Below, in pieces: positions 13,501-28,500 of a DNA stretch of 64,000 nt; within the stretch, counting starts at the first letter, position 1, and each line of letters opens with the position of its first letter. Position numbers and translations under genes: made by a program. This DNA is from Antedon bifida. Its lineage: Eukaryota; Echinodermata; Crinoidea; Comatulida; Antedonidae. A model generated the notes under the pieces. It had not been told where the DNA came from, did not search any database, and saw only the letters and a list, made by a program, of their open reading frames with translations. The stretch covers positions 27,583,401 through 27,647,400 of the forward strand of contig OY727097.1 of the NCBI GenBank assembly GCA_963402885.1, read 5' to 3'.

Positions 13501-16500
13501 CTTTATTCATTTAATAACAACTCAACCAGAGATAAAAGAGATTGTGGTAAACTTCAAAGAAACTTGCTTAATTGTTTATGCCTTATGGGTTAGCCTTAAT
13601 TTCTACCCATTTCCTTGTGCCTGGGTTCTGTGGTCAGAGGAAGAACATGGACTATATATTTTCTTCTCCTAAATTTTAATTTTTGAAATCCTAATGAGGA
13701 ACTTTTGTGAAATGGATCTTGTAATTTATAATATTAGTGAAGAAGGAAACATATTGTTTAACAGGTAATATGTTGTTTCATTTTTTTCTGCTGCAGTCAA
13801 TTTATTTGGTTTCAATCTTTTGGTCAGTGTCCTACAAGGCTACATTTTATTTTTAGAGGAAATACATAATTCATACATATTTTTAATGTCATTTCATTAA
13901 TGTAGGTGTTACTTTGTCATATTGCAGATGTTTGTGATATTTTAAAAATAAATTTATTAAAAAAATATTGATATTTATTATTAGGAATTACAAAATTGTG
14001 TTTTATAGTGGCCGACCAAACACCCCCCAACATCATTCCTTAGGTTTTACTGTCTGACCCAGATCTTTGAATCTTGCCAATTAATGCTCCTGGGTGTTGT
14101 AAATACAATATTATGTGAAGATTCAAGTGTGGGATGATTACCCATATGTGTATCATGATTCCCATTGATGATGTCATAGGGGGTATTAACATAGAGGCCG
14201 TCAACCTCTCCACACCTAACTTATAGATTTTCACCAGATGTAGACTAATATTTTATTTTGGTTTTAGCTAATACTATAGTATAGGATTAGTCATGTAATG
14301 TTATTCTAGGATTTGTGGTTTTAACAAAAGCTAAAAACAAACTTTCTTTCAGTTGGTATTTGTAATTTGTTTTGTTTATTTTTGTGATTGACTTATTTGC
14401 TAGAGTATCCCCAGAGAATACGCTTTCAAACCTCATGACTGGTTTCTGTGTACACTTCCGATTTGGAGGGTGGTGAGTTGTTGCGCAGAAAAATCATTCG
14501 ATCAATGTTTTTATTCTGCGTCACATCATCCGATTTTGAACGAAAGGTGGTACGTACATTAGTGTTGATGAACTTACTTCAGTAAGACATTTTTATTTTG
14601 TGTATTACTTTGTTGACAAGAACTGAACTTAGAAGGTTGCAGGGAAATTATACTCGGCCCACAATATGTTTTATTTTGTACAGTATAGTACGTATGGACG
14701 TGTCAGGAGGTACTGTAAACATTTATTTTGTGATTTAACCATATTTCATACAAATAATTAAAAATTCAAAGTATAGTTGTACTGTATAACAAGTTTATCA
14801 GTAGGGTAGTTATAAATATAATAGGCAAGATTTTAAATTACTGGACTAGGCAGTAAAAGAATTTTTAAATAAGGTGGAGACTAATTATACTGGTGTAGGT
14901 GACTCCGCCCAGCACAGCTACATACAGTATATGAAGGTAGAACAATATTTTTAAGTTTTTAAGTTTTCTATAGCTATTTTTACTAATAGTAATAATATGC
15001 ATGCAAGTATTCAAAAAGTTCTTACTCATTTATAAAAAATAACAGATATGGAATTGTTGTAAATAGACACAATCAACCTTCAAAATGGCACAAATAGAAT
15101 AAATATTACACTTTTTAAGTTTTCTGTTGATACTACTAATCAACCTTCAAATTGAAGTAAAATATATAAATAACCTGGCAATTAGTACTTTTCACATGAA
15201 AGAAGCTACTTGCGTGAGACTTCATTAAAATCATTGTGCAGATTTTGCCGCGGCTTCAATCAAGTGCCCATTCATGCAGATTGTCTTCTAGTATTTAAAC
15301 AAAATTACGAGAATCCTATTACTACTGTTAAGCAAGAGATTGATGGGCACACTCTCTACATAACATTTAAAGCATTTTAACTTCGGCTTTTATGGGTAGA
15401 GAGAAAGCTTAATTTATATGGCACTGCTGTTGTGTTTGAAGCCTTATTAATTATTCTGAATAAAGTCAGGCGCATGATTTTAAAGTTTTTTTGCGTCTGG
15501 CTGAGTCAGCGTGTTCTTTCTGTTGAGCATATGGATAAATAATATCATTGTAATCAGGTGGCACAGTTAGTTCGCAATACGGTGAGTGTTTATCAGTACA
15601 TATAAATTTCTTTGCTTTTCAACAATTGTTTTAACTTGTGTTTCTTCACAAATGTTCCAATATTCAGAAGATTATTAAGAAACAACTCCATTGAAAATGA
15701 CCTATTTTACTGCAGATTGTATTGTTATACCCCATAGAAATCTATTATTAGTATCTATCTACTTTTACCCCTCTCTAACAAAAGGACAGGAAGAGTATTT
15801 TAATGGTTGCTTACATTAGATAAACAGTTTTTATTGGATGAGTTTGTTTGAGTTGACAGTAACTATTTGTGGTAGGTAAGAAGTCAAGTTTATGAACACT
15901 ATAGCTTTGTGGAATTGTATAAACTTTGGTGAATTTATACTACAGTGAGCTTATCACTCTTGGTCTGATTGCTGAAAAGTTTTGAATTTTGAATAGTAAT
16001 TTGGACCATTACAGAAAATTCTAGTTTTTTTTTTGGACAGTGTTCATGGGGGTCAGGTAAGAGTTTTGTTTTGAATTATTTATTTATACTGGGTGACCTC
16101 TTCAGTCAAAGACTGGTCTCCCAGAAGGCCCAGTTATGAACAGTGGCTGTGATGTACTAATACACCCGGGTGACCCCCTACTTGTCTCGAAAGATTCTAG
16201 AATAAGTCCTACTGCTACCTCCAAATAGTACTTTTTCTATATTCAACCCATACTTCTTGAAGTCACTGTGTGTATTTACCAAGTGAATTCCTTTAACCCT
16301 GTCTCTTTATGTTTATTTCAGTTCATCAACTTTGCATGTCTTTTTTTGTGTTTAAATTTAAATAGTTTATCCCATTATTAAATTCCTTCATGATTTAAAC
16401 ACCACAGCTGACCTGGTAATTAAAACCCTGGATACATGCTTTTATCAGATGTTAAACATTTCTATTGTATATTTAAAACACTTTCTAAACATTATCAAGT

Positions 16501-19500
16501 GTTTGCATGGCATTATAAGTGGTTCATTTTTAGCTATCTTGCCTGTTGGTATGTGTAGTAGGTTTGTAATGTCTTTGTCAAAGTCAAGGATGGGTTATAT
16601 CATCTTCTATCTTGTCTGTACTTGTCAGTTTCCTCACAAACAAAAGGCTTTGGTTCGAATCTGTAATGAAGCCTAATGTTTATCTGTATTATAAACAGTA
16701 ATCAATCTTTATAGTACTGACTTGGCTAAGCCCACATTCAGTATACTCATGGAGGTTCCTTCATGAGTATACACAGTACCAGAAGAAGCCCAGCTTATAA
16801 ACCTTAAATAATAAACAAAACCAATTAAAATTGTGTCTTTCAGGCGACTGCAAATCTTAAACAAGTGTGTTACCATGAAGATTGATAGTTCTCCGAGGCG
16901 TTTAACGGTGAGTTCATAATTTTATTTGTTGAAATGTATGTTGTTTTAGTTCAGGTCACCTTGTTCGCCTGGTATCATTTCTTTATACCCAGAATAATTT
17001 CAACTAGCTTTTTTTTGTGCACAGTAACCCAATGAAACCTTTTAAACTATTACGTGAGCGCTATTACGTTTTAAACACCCATTCTTAAGGTAAAAAACAT
17101 TCATTTTTTCATTCATAATCATATTAGCTACTGTAGATTTTGAAGTCGAGACAACTTTATTACAACAGCCCATATGAAAACAAAAATACCCTTTGAAATA
17201 GACAAATGTATTACTGTATACCACGTCATGTTTCCATAAGTGGCCTATTAAATTCAAATCATGTAGTCTCCAAGTACACAACGACCTCTTAGAACTGGGT
17301 TGCGCGGCAACACAAAGCCCCACTTGTGCCCCATATTAATTGGCCCCAAACATTTTTACAGTCCTGTTAAAATGTTTCTTGCAGGCTATATGTTTTTTAA
17401 CACGTAATCCACAAACAGCTGTCGACTAGAGACTGTATTTAAAGTGCTTCACATCATAAAACAATATTTCTTCTGTGGTTCATTTTAATATGATTTAGTA
17501 AAATTTAATATTTATGTTCTTCAATTGATACAGTAAATTACCAAGATGAAGAATAACAATACATTTACTATTTTTTCCCAATTATACATTTCTTATATAA
17601 TACTAAGTACTCTATTTACTATTGTATAGCTGGATACAGCAGGAAGCAGGCCTATGTCTTTCTACAGCTGTTCTTTAAACAAAGTTAATGTGAAACTGCT
17701 ATTAAAACAATTTTAGCGCAAGTACATTATATCAAAGTTTTGTGTACTGAACAAGAATCTATGCTGTTTGTGTATTTCTTAAAATAAATGAAACATATTG
17801 TTATGTTTAACAAGTTCTGTATCTAAGGATATAATTGTGCTGGGTGGGAATACACTTAAGCTCTGTCTACAGTACACTATCAAACTGTAGTTTGACAAAA
17901 AAAAAAGTGGGATGGTGATATGGTTGTGATATGACATCATCATGTCAATATATGGACACATTTTTTGTCACACAAAGTTTGATGGTGTAGACAGAGCTTT
18001 AGGGTTGGTTGGTTGTAACTTCAATGCAGCGCCACCCAAGAAACTATTTTGTTGGCAGCGACCTGGATTCCTAGACTTCTAGCCACATCTACTCCCTTTA
18101 TATCTACAACAGTAAACATGCCAACTGCTTAGTAGAAATCAGAGTAATTGAGCGTATCAACCTTGAACAAATTGATTTCAGAAGGAAAATTTTATAGCTA
18201 AAATATATGCATGTTTAATATTTTAACTTAAGATATTTTACACTGTTTTTGAGTAAACAAGGTTGTATCTTAAAGGACAACGGATGTTGTTAGAAGTTGG
18301 TTGACATAATCGTCAAGGACTTTGTAGGAGTAATTATTGGCCTGGTTTATTGAAGAGGAAAAGATCATATGCGAAGATTCTATTAAAATTATTAAATTAA
18401 TTATAAACAAAATTAAACTAAATTTTTTTACGTAACCTCCAAACTTTAAAATTAATTTGATTGAATATATTTCAAAAGATAAATCATTTTTATGTAATTT
18501 GAAACCGTATTGGTTATAAATATGAATAATTTGATGTAAACAGATGGTGTTAATGTATGGAGGCCATATTGCCATCACTTCCTGCACTTGATTTCATTGT
18601 CATTGGTTTTATTATGTGACTGTGAAATTACATAAATGTACCATACTTGAGCAGTGCATTGTGTGTGAGGGGTTTAGTTGATTTCTTGTTTCATAATGTG
18701 AGTTTTGATGGTTATCGATGCATTATTATGTAAGAGGATGTGTAAATACACCTACCACCAAATCATAGAGAAATTAGTGAATATCTCTATGACCAAATCA
18801 AGACGTACTGTAGGTGGGGGGATCAATTGATTGAACAAACTTCTCTTTTCGATGAAGAGCCCTTTTTAAACTAGAGATAGCAGAAGTGATGGTAAATAGC
18901 TAATTGCAATTTTTATCCCTTTTATAGAAAGCAGGACCACTTTATAAAAATCATGGCTATAGGCTTATTCTTGTGGGTGTTGGCAAACTTACTAAAATAT
19001 TGTTTTTCTTTACCTTAATTTTTTTCTTTTTTTAAATAGGGTGACGATTCTGATGAGGAGGACCAGTGTGCAATTAGTGACAAGTGGCATTTTCAGAGGA
19101 GCAGTCGGCGTTGGTCTCGCAAATTGGCGGAGGATGCCGTATTTGTTTCACCAAGAGATTCTTGTAGTTATCAGTCACAAGAGGGCTCACCAAACACAAG
19201 CACGAACATTGAAAGCAGTAGTCGCGAAAGTATGACCAGCGACAGTGAACATACTGGCGGTTACTCAAGCGCAAGTAGCCACGAAAGTCCGGCAATTTCG
19301 CATAAATCGTTTTCTCCAACATTCGCACAAGATTCACCATTATTTCCTCAATTTCCAATTAGTCCCACATCCCCGAAAAGTCTTTCACCGCCGTTTTCAC
19401 CTGTTAATGGCGCACCTCGAAATGCTGTTATTGAGATAAAACCATCAAATAAGAAAATAGTGGTTATTAACAATAATTCTCAAAAACAGGAGGACAAAAT

Positions 19501-22500
19501 GACAAGTGCAAAAAGTTTTCTGAAACGATTAGATAGTTTTAAATCAAAGCGTGGTGGAAGTTTGCGGAAAAAACATCACAGTGGTACGTTGAAAATCAGT
19601 GCACCAGTAAGTCCAGTTGATTCTCAGGATTTTCAATCGCGAATTGAAATTTATAAATGCATAGACGTTGAAGCAGCACAAAAAGCGCATTTGAAATCTA
19701 CCGCAACTGTAAGACGATCTAATAGTACTCTTGAAAGTCGAGATCGTTCAAAGAGATTTGGTAGAGTGTTCTCGGAGCCCAGCTCACCCATTCTAAATCG
19801 TAAACTGGACGCTTTGAAAAAAGATTCTGAAAATAATTTAAATGAAAATATGGTTGATAGTGAAGAAACGTTAACAGGAGATAAAGAACCTACGGACAAT
19901 GCGACAAATTGTAATGAAAAAAGTCAAACTCTAAAGCATGAACCAATAAGAAAATCAAGTTCGTCGCAGTCTGAGGATGAACTTGATGATTCGTTGTTTT
20001 GCCATCGTCGTAGAACGGGTAGTTTTTACGATAACGTACCAGGAGATGGCAACACTAGTTTAGATGCTTACTCGGATATTTACGAGGAATGTTTTGAAAA
20101 CGATCTTAAATCCGAAATTTATAAGCTACAGCATCTTGGCGGACGAAGAGTCCGTTGCGCAAGCACGCCAGCATATTTAGATGATGATTGGTCAGAACCG
20201 TATGTAATGGAATCGGACGATGATATCTTTACAGAGAAGCAACGTATTTTGGAAGATATTAAACAATTGTCTGTTAGTAATAAGGACGATCTTGAAGAGC
20301 ACCCTCAACGAGACCGTAGTTGTAGCCTACCGGTCCATAGCACTCCGTTTAAATTAGGAGACGCACAATTTCATAATGGAAATGTTATGGATCCGTACGA
20401 TGAAGTTGAAATGTTATTAAATGGGATCAATAAGAGCATTAATGAAATGCAGGAAACTTTTGGAGTTAGTAAGTATAAAAGTATTAGATTTTTATCATGA
20501 TTAAAATATCATTTATAAATAGCAAAAAAAAATCATTTTTAGAAATTTACTATCTTATACAGTATTTGAAAAATCTTTCTGAATGTTTTAGTGTGCAACT
20601 AATAATACACTATACAATAAAAACTACTGTTATTTACATAGTTGTGTCAAAGGTCATCTTTTGAATATGAAAGTGATATTAATACAGTACTTAAATTCTA
20701 TATCTATAAATGGTTTTTATTACTTTAGGTGATAGTAGTATGTCTTCAGTGTCATCGCAACTGTCTTTGTCGCACGAGTCAGAAGTTTCACCATTCCATT
20801 CTCCGGCTGTCTCCCCATTGCCGTCCCCTCTGCCCTCTCCCTCGGCTTCCCCATTCCCCTCACCACTTCTGACGCCGAGTGTAGACCTCATGGAGAAATC
20901 CACTGATGGGGATACTGGTATAGAAGGAGTTTCATCCTGCAGTGGAATGGATACCAATGGTTCCTTAGACGAGCTAAGAGAAGACGAACAAGGTGCAGAG
21001 TTCCGTGAACGCCGTGATTCAGGCGTTGGGAGCTCTTTGACCAGGCACGCAAGGTAAAAACACATTTTTAAAATCTAGTTTTATTTCAGATCTTTATCAT
21101 CCTTTAAACATGTGTTTACAAAGATGCACAGAAATAGAAACTTGGTACTCCATCCAATACTTTAAATATTTATACTATAAAGCCATACAAGTATATAATC
21201 AAATACTGTATATTAAACTATGGTTTTGATAATTTTGTAGCAATTGTATGATATATTTTATTTCCTGTAATGGATACGAAATATAAGACTGTCCTTCACA
21301 ACATGAGGTAGTTAACTTCTGGTAAATATATTTCTAGTCCTTGTTGTATTAGGAATAGGATATGTGCTAGGCAGAGACATCCACTGTCAATGTCTTCCAC
21401 CCAGCCTAGTGCTTGTTTTAAGGCCTTATGCCAAGCCTAATTTCACCGCACCTATCTGAAAGACATCTGTATACAAAGTACCCTTTTTTTACATCCACCC
21501 CTACTGCTTTGTGATCTTGTTTATAAGATACCTCAAATGGTAAGATTTCACAAGTGATGTTTTTAATGATTTTGATTTGATTTACAATATTGTGTTGCAA
21601 ATAAAGGAACATATGGCTATACAGTAGTAACTGTATTGTAGTTAGCTTTAAGAAATGTTTATATTATATTAATTCATCTTAGATGCCATTCATAATTAAA
21701 AGTGAAACCTATACTTTACATTTCCCAGCTGTTGCTACAATGCATTACATAGGCTTTCCAGGAATGTGTAGTTTGGCCACAGCTTCCTGGTAGCACCAAT
21801 ACCCAGTTGTATTTCCCCAACACCACAATGACCGGGTCAACTGACCTGGTTCTGTTTACTAGGTCATGTTGACCTGGGCTGGTTGCTGTGGGCTTGTAAC
21901 TAGAATCTGTCAAGCACTGTGGGCAAGCGTTTACTATCCAACAGAGTCGACATGGAGGCTTAGGTGATAAAGGTCAAATTAAACCAACATGGATGCTGAT
22001 TCGGAGGTCAATATTCATGTTTGAGAGTTCAAATTTTTTCCCAAGTTCAGCTTAATTTTATCTAGCACCCACCCTACTTAATATCTTGCCACCCACAATT
22101 ACATCTTTAGTAAATGTACCTACCATATTATGCTTTCTTGTGGATACAAGTTTTTTATGAATAAAGGAATCTGGAATATTCTTAGTTTTCAGGAAAAGAA
22201 TATTGGATATACCAGTATCCAAGCTGTTTTAGATAAGAATCTAACAACTAAATTTCATGAAATGAAAAAAGGATCTTGGATATTTCTGAGTTTTATGGAA
22301 AATGATCTTGGAGATTTTTTTTTAGGAAAGGAATCTTGGTTATATTCAATATTTCTGGAAAAATACTTGAATAAATATCTTTTGAGATTTTTGAATTAAA
22401 ATTAAATTACAGGAAACAATATGTCTTTGAATTTGAATCTGGATCGTTGTTACTGTTATATTACAGTATCGTTCAATTTGAAAAGTTTGTTGCTCCCTAC

Positions 22501-25500
22501 ATTATTTCTCATGATGTCATTGTACACTTCAGTGAACTCCATTCTAGATAGAAGTTTAACGGTGTTTTTTGACACTGAAGGTTTTTCGTGACGTCATACT
22601 CTGAAACCCTATCCAATAAACTGGACTTTAAGAATTACTTAAGCAGTACAGTGATGGTTTGGATACAGAACTGTGGTTTCTTTGTTTATCATTAGTTTGT
22701 GGTCATGTAATAAGATACAATAGGCTAGGTCTTGTTTGTATCTCCATAGTGCATTTTCAAACTTGCATCAAAATATTAACGAATAGGATATTTAATAACC
22801 TTAGACGGGTTCAGACATACGTTGTTGTGTTTATGCAAGCAGAGTCCCCTAAAGCTATTCAATTTTATTGATTATCCTCATCGAAAGAACCACATCCGTA
22901 TTTTTCTTCAATAAATGACCAGTTTATTGACTTTAAGGTTATTGGTCAACCCCATAATGGTTGCTAAATTCATATTCCCGGCCTTTCCTAGCTTACCTAG
23001 GCGTCATTCCTCAATCCATCACATCACTTTTCAAAATCTTAAATATCCATTAAATAGTAATAGGTCTACACTACTTTTTACTTTTGTCAATCATACTAAC
23101 ATAGTTGTTTTAATTGTATTATACTGTACCATTATGTAACCTTACAGAATCATTTTACTTTGATGATGTAATTTGTTTTTTCTTTAATTTTAATTGAACA
23201 GTGCTAAACGAACTCGTATCCGATGGCACAGTTTCCAGAAATCTCATCGTCCAAGTCTGAATTCAAGGTAAGCAGCACAGCTTCATTACTTCATTTCATT
23301 TCAATACTGTATCCAATTTTATCAACAAAGTCCACTTCATTGCATATTAACTGCAGTTGATGACTAATTTTGAGTTGGATACAGAAAATATTATGTGAAA
23401 ATAAACCCAAACTATTAAACAGATTGACCAATCGCAGACTGGCATATTCTACAATGCAACAAATTTGCTAGTTCTTCATCAATCACGAACTCGTATCTAG
23501 TCTCATAATTAACATTTATGCAACTAATAAAACTGGTTTTCATCTATCTATCATGAACTGGAATATAATTGACCAATTGACATAATTCCACAACAGACAT
23601 GCTTACTTCACTCTGCAACTACTGTAGTACCGTAATTTCTACCAAGAAAATTGATGCAATCCCACAATGCAGCAGATATGCTTTCTTTATTCTGCAACTG
23701 GTACCTTAATTTCTACCAAGAAAATTGATGCAATCCCACAATGCAGCAGATATGCTTTCTTTATTCTGCAACTGGTACCTTAATTTCTACCAAGAAAATT
23801 GATGAAATCAACAGATATGCCTGTTCTTCATCAATTACATCAATTAAATCAATCCAGATATTTTTTTTCTACTTCCAAACTGAAGTCTTTCTGTTAATCA
23901 AATCACATGGAGACCAGATTGATAAAATCCTACAATTGCTGTTCTTCATCAACCTCAAATCTTAATTTCTAGCCCAAACCAAACATTTTCTACTAATCAA
24001 ATTGAAAAAGCTTGATTGATATCAACCAATCCTCATACATAATCTTTAACTTACTTGTGGTGGTTGTTGCTGATTTTCGATAGATATCTTTCGTTACTTT
24101 TAATTAATGTTGGCAGTTAGGATGCGTTCTGATTGTGAATACAGGAACTAAATTTGCCCGTGGTCTAATCTTGAACGAAATTACCAGTTTGTGTGTTTAT
24201 CTTGATTTGTAAACCATGTATCAAGTTTGTCAATTTCCAATATATACGTCTTTCCTTCTCCCTTTATTTAATAAATACCACTTCAAAATTTCATCATTTC
24301 GTTTTCCCTTCCTTTCCCATTTAAATTGAATAACTCTATTATGAAAAATAATGTCACTATACAGATAAGATGCACAATTTCTCCATTTTAAATAATACAT
24401 GAAAAAATGTTGATTAGAAACAAAATATGGTACATTTTCTCGTTGAAATTATAACTGACTTTGCATTGAATAGCTGTTTAAATTTTTGTGGCAAACGAAT
24501 ATAGCCGTTGGTTTCGACAATTAGGTGTTTAAATTGTTTATGTTAACGTGCATATTTTGTTACAATTCATAAACTTGCAGCCAACACACAACTAAAATCG
24601 GCAGGTTTTTATTTGCTCAGCTCGGGATTTTGTTTCTGACGTGAATATTCTATTGCGTTTATTTAACATTGATACTTGGGTCTTTGATATTTCCATGTTG
24701 TTACTATGGATATTATTGGCTATGTTTCAAGTATGCAAAATGTAACAAAACAGATATCGTTTAGATATTTAGCCCACCGTGGGTAACATGATCATTGCGT
24801 ATAGCCTCATAAATATATAGTACAGCATGTGTTTAATGATGCGTAAATGCAGCCTAGAATCTTCTAGCCTAGCACAGAGATATTGAATATCTCTATGGGC
24901 CTACTTGTGAGTCAAGTGTCCTGATGATGTACTATTCAGAAGCATGGAGTAATTGTGTGGCCTAGGTTCAGTTTGCAGGGACTGAGATTAATTCAGTTGC
25001 CGCCTGCCCTAGCTCTTGTCTACCATAAGGATGTCTAAAGTTAGTTTACACTTTAGAAGACAAAAAAAGTAGTTTTTCAGTCTAGCATACACCAGACACT
25101 TGGTTCAGTTTACAATGTAGAAGAACTAATCAGGTAGTCTGGCTTTATACCAGGTTTATTGTCTGCTTCTGACAGACTTCTGGATCTTAAAGACTAATGA
25201 AGCAGAAATGTAACATTAATTTCTCTCATTACAATATATCTGGTTTACAGGTTTCATATTTATAGTTTTTAATTAGGTTAATTTGAGTGATTAATTAGTA
25301 TGCGTATTTAATTTGGAAAATAACAGATTTTGTGGCGTCATCAGTTTATTCAGATTACAGTATACAAGATAGCAGAGTTTGGTTAGTATATAACAAAAAC
25401 AAGCATTAACTGATAATACACAGAACAGTATAAAAATAGTAAAAGATTGCAGAGTTTAACTATGATATCTCTATGATAATATACAGTAAATTCGGACTAA

Positions 25501-28500
25501 TTCAATAATCATATCAGATATGATTTCTTGTACAGTATAAGTATCCAGCAAAAACCGAACTAAAGTATTATTAATTATTTCCTTGGTTCAATGATAAGGG
25601 AAGAAGGCCATCGATTTTATTTAAAGAAATGAGTACATGTCTTAACAACATTAAACGTTGATGAAAGATAAATTATAGAAGATGTTCTACGACTGTATTT
25701 CCTCGTGGAAAGAACTAATCGTCTGTTTAATATCAACATAAAAAATGAACGTCTTGTGCAACATACAAACATGATAACAAAATTTATTGATATTGGTGCC
25801 GACAAATGACTGGCTTTCCCCTTATGTTGCGGCAGTAATCACCCATTGATGACTTCAAGGACCCTAAACCAGAGGGGCTTGCAAAGGGCAGAGTTGGTAG
25901 CATGCCCTTGCATCAGTTTTATGGTCGAATTATTTTAGCGGTTTTGGTTTGTGGTTTACTTGTTTACATTACACGATAACAAAATATGTATTACAAAATT
26001 GAAAACATTAGTTATGAAATTATGTAGGTTGCTATTTACTATATTAGAAATATATTGGATGATTTTAGTTGCTTGGAAAATTAATTTTTTTTTAAAAGGC
26101 TATGTAGCAATTTGAATAGATATAATGACACGAAATATTTATAATTATATAAATAAGTAATAAGTAAGTAAATGACTGGGGAGGAGGGAATGACAATGCA
26201 GCCTTGTATCAGTGGCTGGATCTCAATGGTGATAAAATAAAATAAGCACTGAAAAAATGACAATGCTGTGGATATCAGTGGCTGGATCTCAATGGAGATA
26301 CAAAAAAGCAAAAAGCTAAATCAGAACGATAAATTAAAACAGCCAATATATTGTTGTAAACTAGACCTATGAATATGATATAAATCTATTGGAACAAACG
26401 CAATAACAATTTCTATACTGTTAAACCGATTAACTGATGTGAATTCATTTACACATTTTTAATAATGAAATTCCTGAATCTGTTTATACAAACGATTAAA
26501 ATGTTTGACAAATTCAAAGTCTTTGTCTCACAAACAAATTGATTAACATCAGAGGACATACAATGCCTTAGGATGCAGCATAATCTAAATTAAATCTGTG
26601 TAAATTTCAAAGAACAATTGTACAAAACTTTTACAAGACTAATCAAGTCAAAAATGACCTTTGCTGAACTACTGAGGGCAGCAGATGTTTAAACAGTCTG
26701 TGTGGCTTTGTCCTGTTTAAATGATTGAAATTAAAATTTAATTTTGCATAAGTGCTGGAATGAGAAAGATGTTTTTAAACATTCCTAGTAGACTGCCCAT
26801 AGCAATCTTGTTTAAAGAATACAGCTGTTTGATAGTATTTTTATGTTCACATAGTAATTAGAAACAGGCGTTAAATGCTTGTACCTTCGCTCTTTCAAGG
26901 CGGTTATTATCACACCATGAACGACGATGAAATGTAATTTAGTTGGCGATTTTCAGGAACAGTAGGTGTCAGCGGTAGCACAGGTCATCGTACGGATGAC
27001 TGATAATAGTCCTTTACTATTTGAAGTGTGAAATTGAATGAAAGTTTTTGATGTTTTTTGGTATCTACCGAAAAAACACTTAATAAGTTCTAAAAATGCA
27101 ATTGTAACGATCTTAAACAGCAATTTAATTCGTGTTCCTTCTTTCAGTTTGATATCCATTTATTGCTGTACCCATTTATCTATTTTTATTAATTTTATTT
27201 ACTAATTAATTCATTAATTTTAACAATTTATCAATGAATTTATTCTTTCTTTCATTAATCATTTTCAATTCACAAATTTACATATGAACATTCTTTCAAC
27301 TATTGTTTATAATTTTACCCATTTAATTTACAAATTAATTTTTTTTTTTCAATTATATCCATTTTAATCTTTCATTTGCTTATTCATTTATTAATTCCCA
27401 ACTATACTTTGTTCACATTTATTTTTAATATACATCATTCACTTTTAGCCTTTAATAATCGGAAACAGACGTAAAAAATGTAATTGCTTAATGAAATATT
27501 TAATTAACTTTCATATTTAACATTTTTAGACAGTTCCTTATTTTATTTTTTTTTCAAAAATTTTACAGAATTTATTTGATTTGACAAATTGTTTTCTTTA
27601 CTCAAATCAGCTTGTCATCCACCTACAGAAATTTTAATAAATACTGACAAATATCGGAAATATCCTTATATGGAAAAAAGTAAATGAACACGTTTAAATT
27701 GAAACAATTTAATGTTTATTTGTTGAGATTTGTAGGGAAATGATTAAACATTCTGCAGAGTAATTGATTGAAAACTAATTCCGTGACAGAACAAAACGTT
27801 TTTGTATTTAATTTCAACAAAACTGAAAAAAGTTGGAGCATTGCGCTTTTGGAATTTCCTATTTTCTTTTTTCTGATTGTTAAATAATATTTATATTATT
27901 TTTTGTGACAACTTTACTGTTGTAAAATCAAACAATTTATGTTCAAAGAAAATAAAAGAAATTGTCATTGATTAAGATGCAAGTAAATTGGAACAGACAG
28001 AGAGAACTTCGACTATAGGAGGATTTTTTTTTCTGTGTTCAATAAGTAAAAAAGTTAGGAATAGGATCTTAAGCTCTGTCTACACTATCAAACTTTATGT
28101 GACCAAAAAAAAATATGCTCATATATGGACATGATGATGTCATATCACTACCATATTTGGGCATATCACTACCATATTTGGGCACATCACATTTTTTTTG
28201 TCAAACTAGTTTGATAGTGTAGACAGAGCTTTAATTCAATTGAATCTTGTTCCATTTGAAAATATGCAGAATATACTTTCCTTAGGCCAGATTCAAACAT
28301 AACCTTTGCTTACAGGGCGATATTTGTATTTGAACAAATTAATTAATTTTTCAATATTTGTCAGTTTGTTAATTTCGCGTAAGATTCTAGTTTAGTTCGC
28401 CAACTCATTTCCTAAGTTGAGTTCCTTCAAGCGCACTGGGGACAGCTTTTACAAGGATGTTGAGAATGTTCTTGTGATCTGATCACCATAAAAATACTTG

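Larger units (their letters stand above)
10556..19039. other. Introns A-B and B-C of gene 1
   Basis: Intron A-B spans 10556-16843 and intron B-C spans 16908-19039. They are mostly unique AT-rich sequence with one MITE (17858-17999), small palindromes at 10079 and 16741, and a short duplicated segment near 13340-13400. A frame-compatible candidate exon at 14404-14472 is discussed in the findings. Confidence 0.7.

Noticed and set aside
19074-19899. Several shorter frames on both strands over exon C
   Set aside because: Shadows of the conserved serine-rich exon, whose frame is fixed by matches to DLC1 and STARD13 and by splice phases.
27160-27440. Long AT-rich stretch in intron E-F resembling a matrix-attachment region
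   Set aside because: Only composition supports this; no specific structure is visible.
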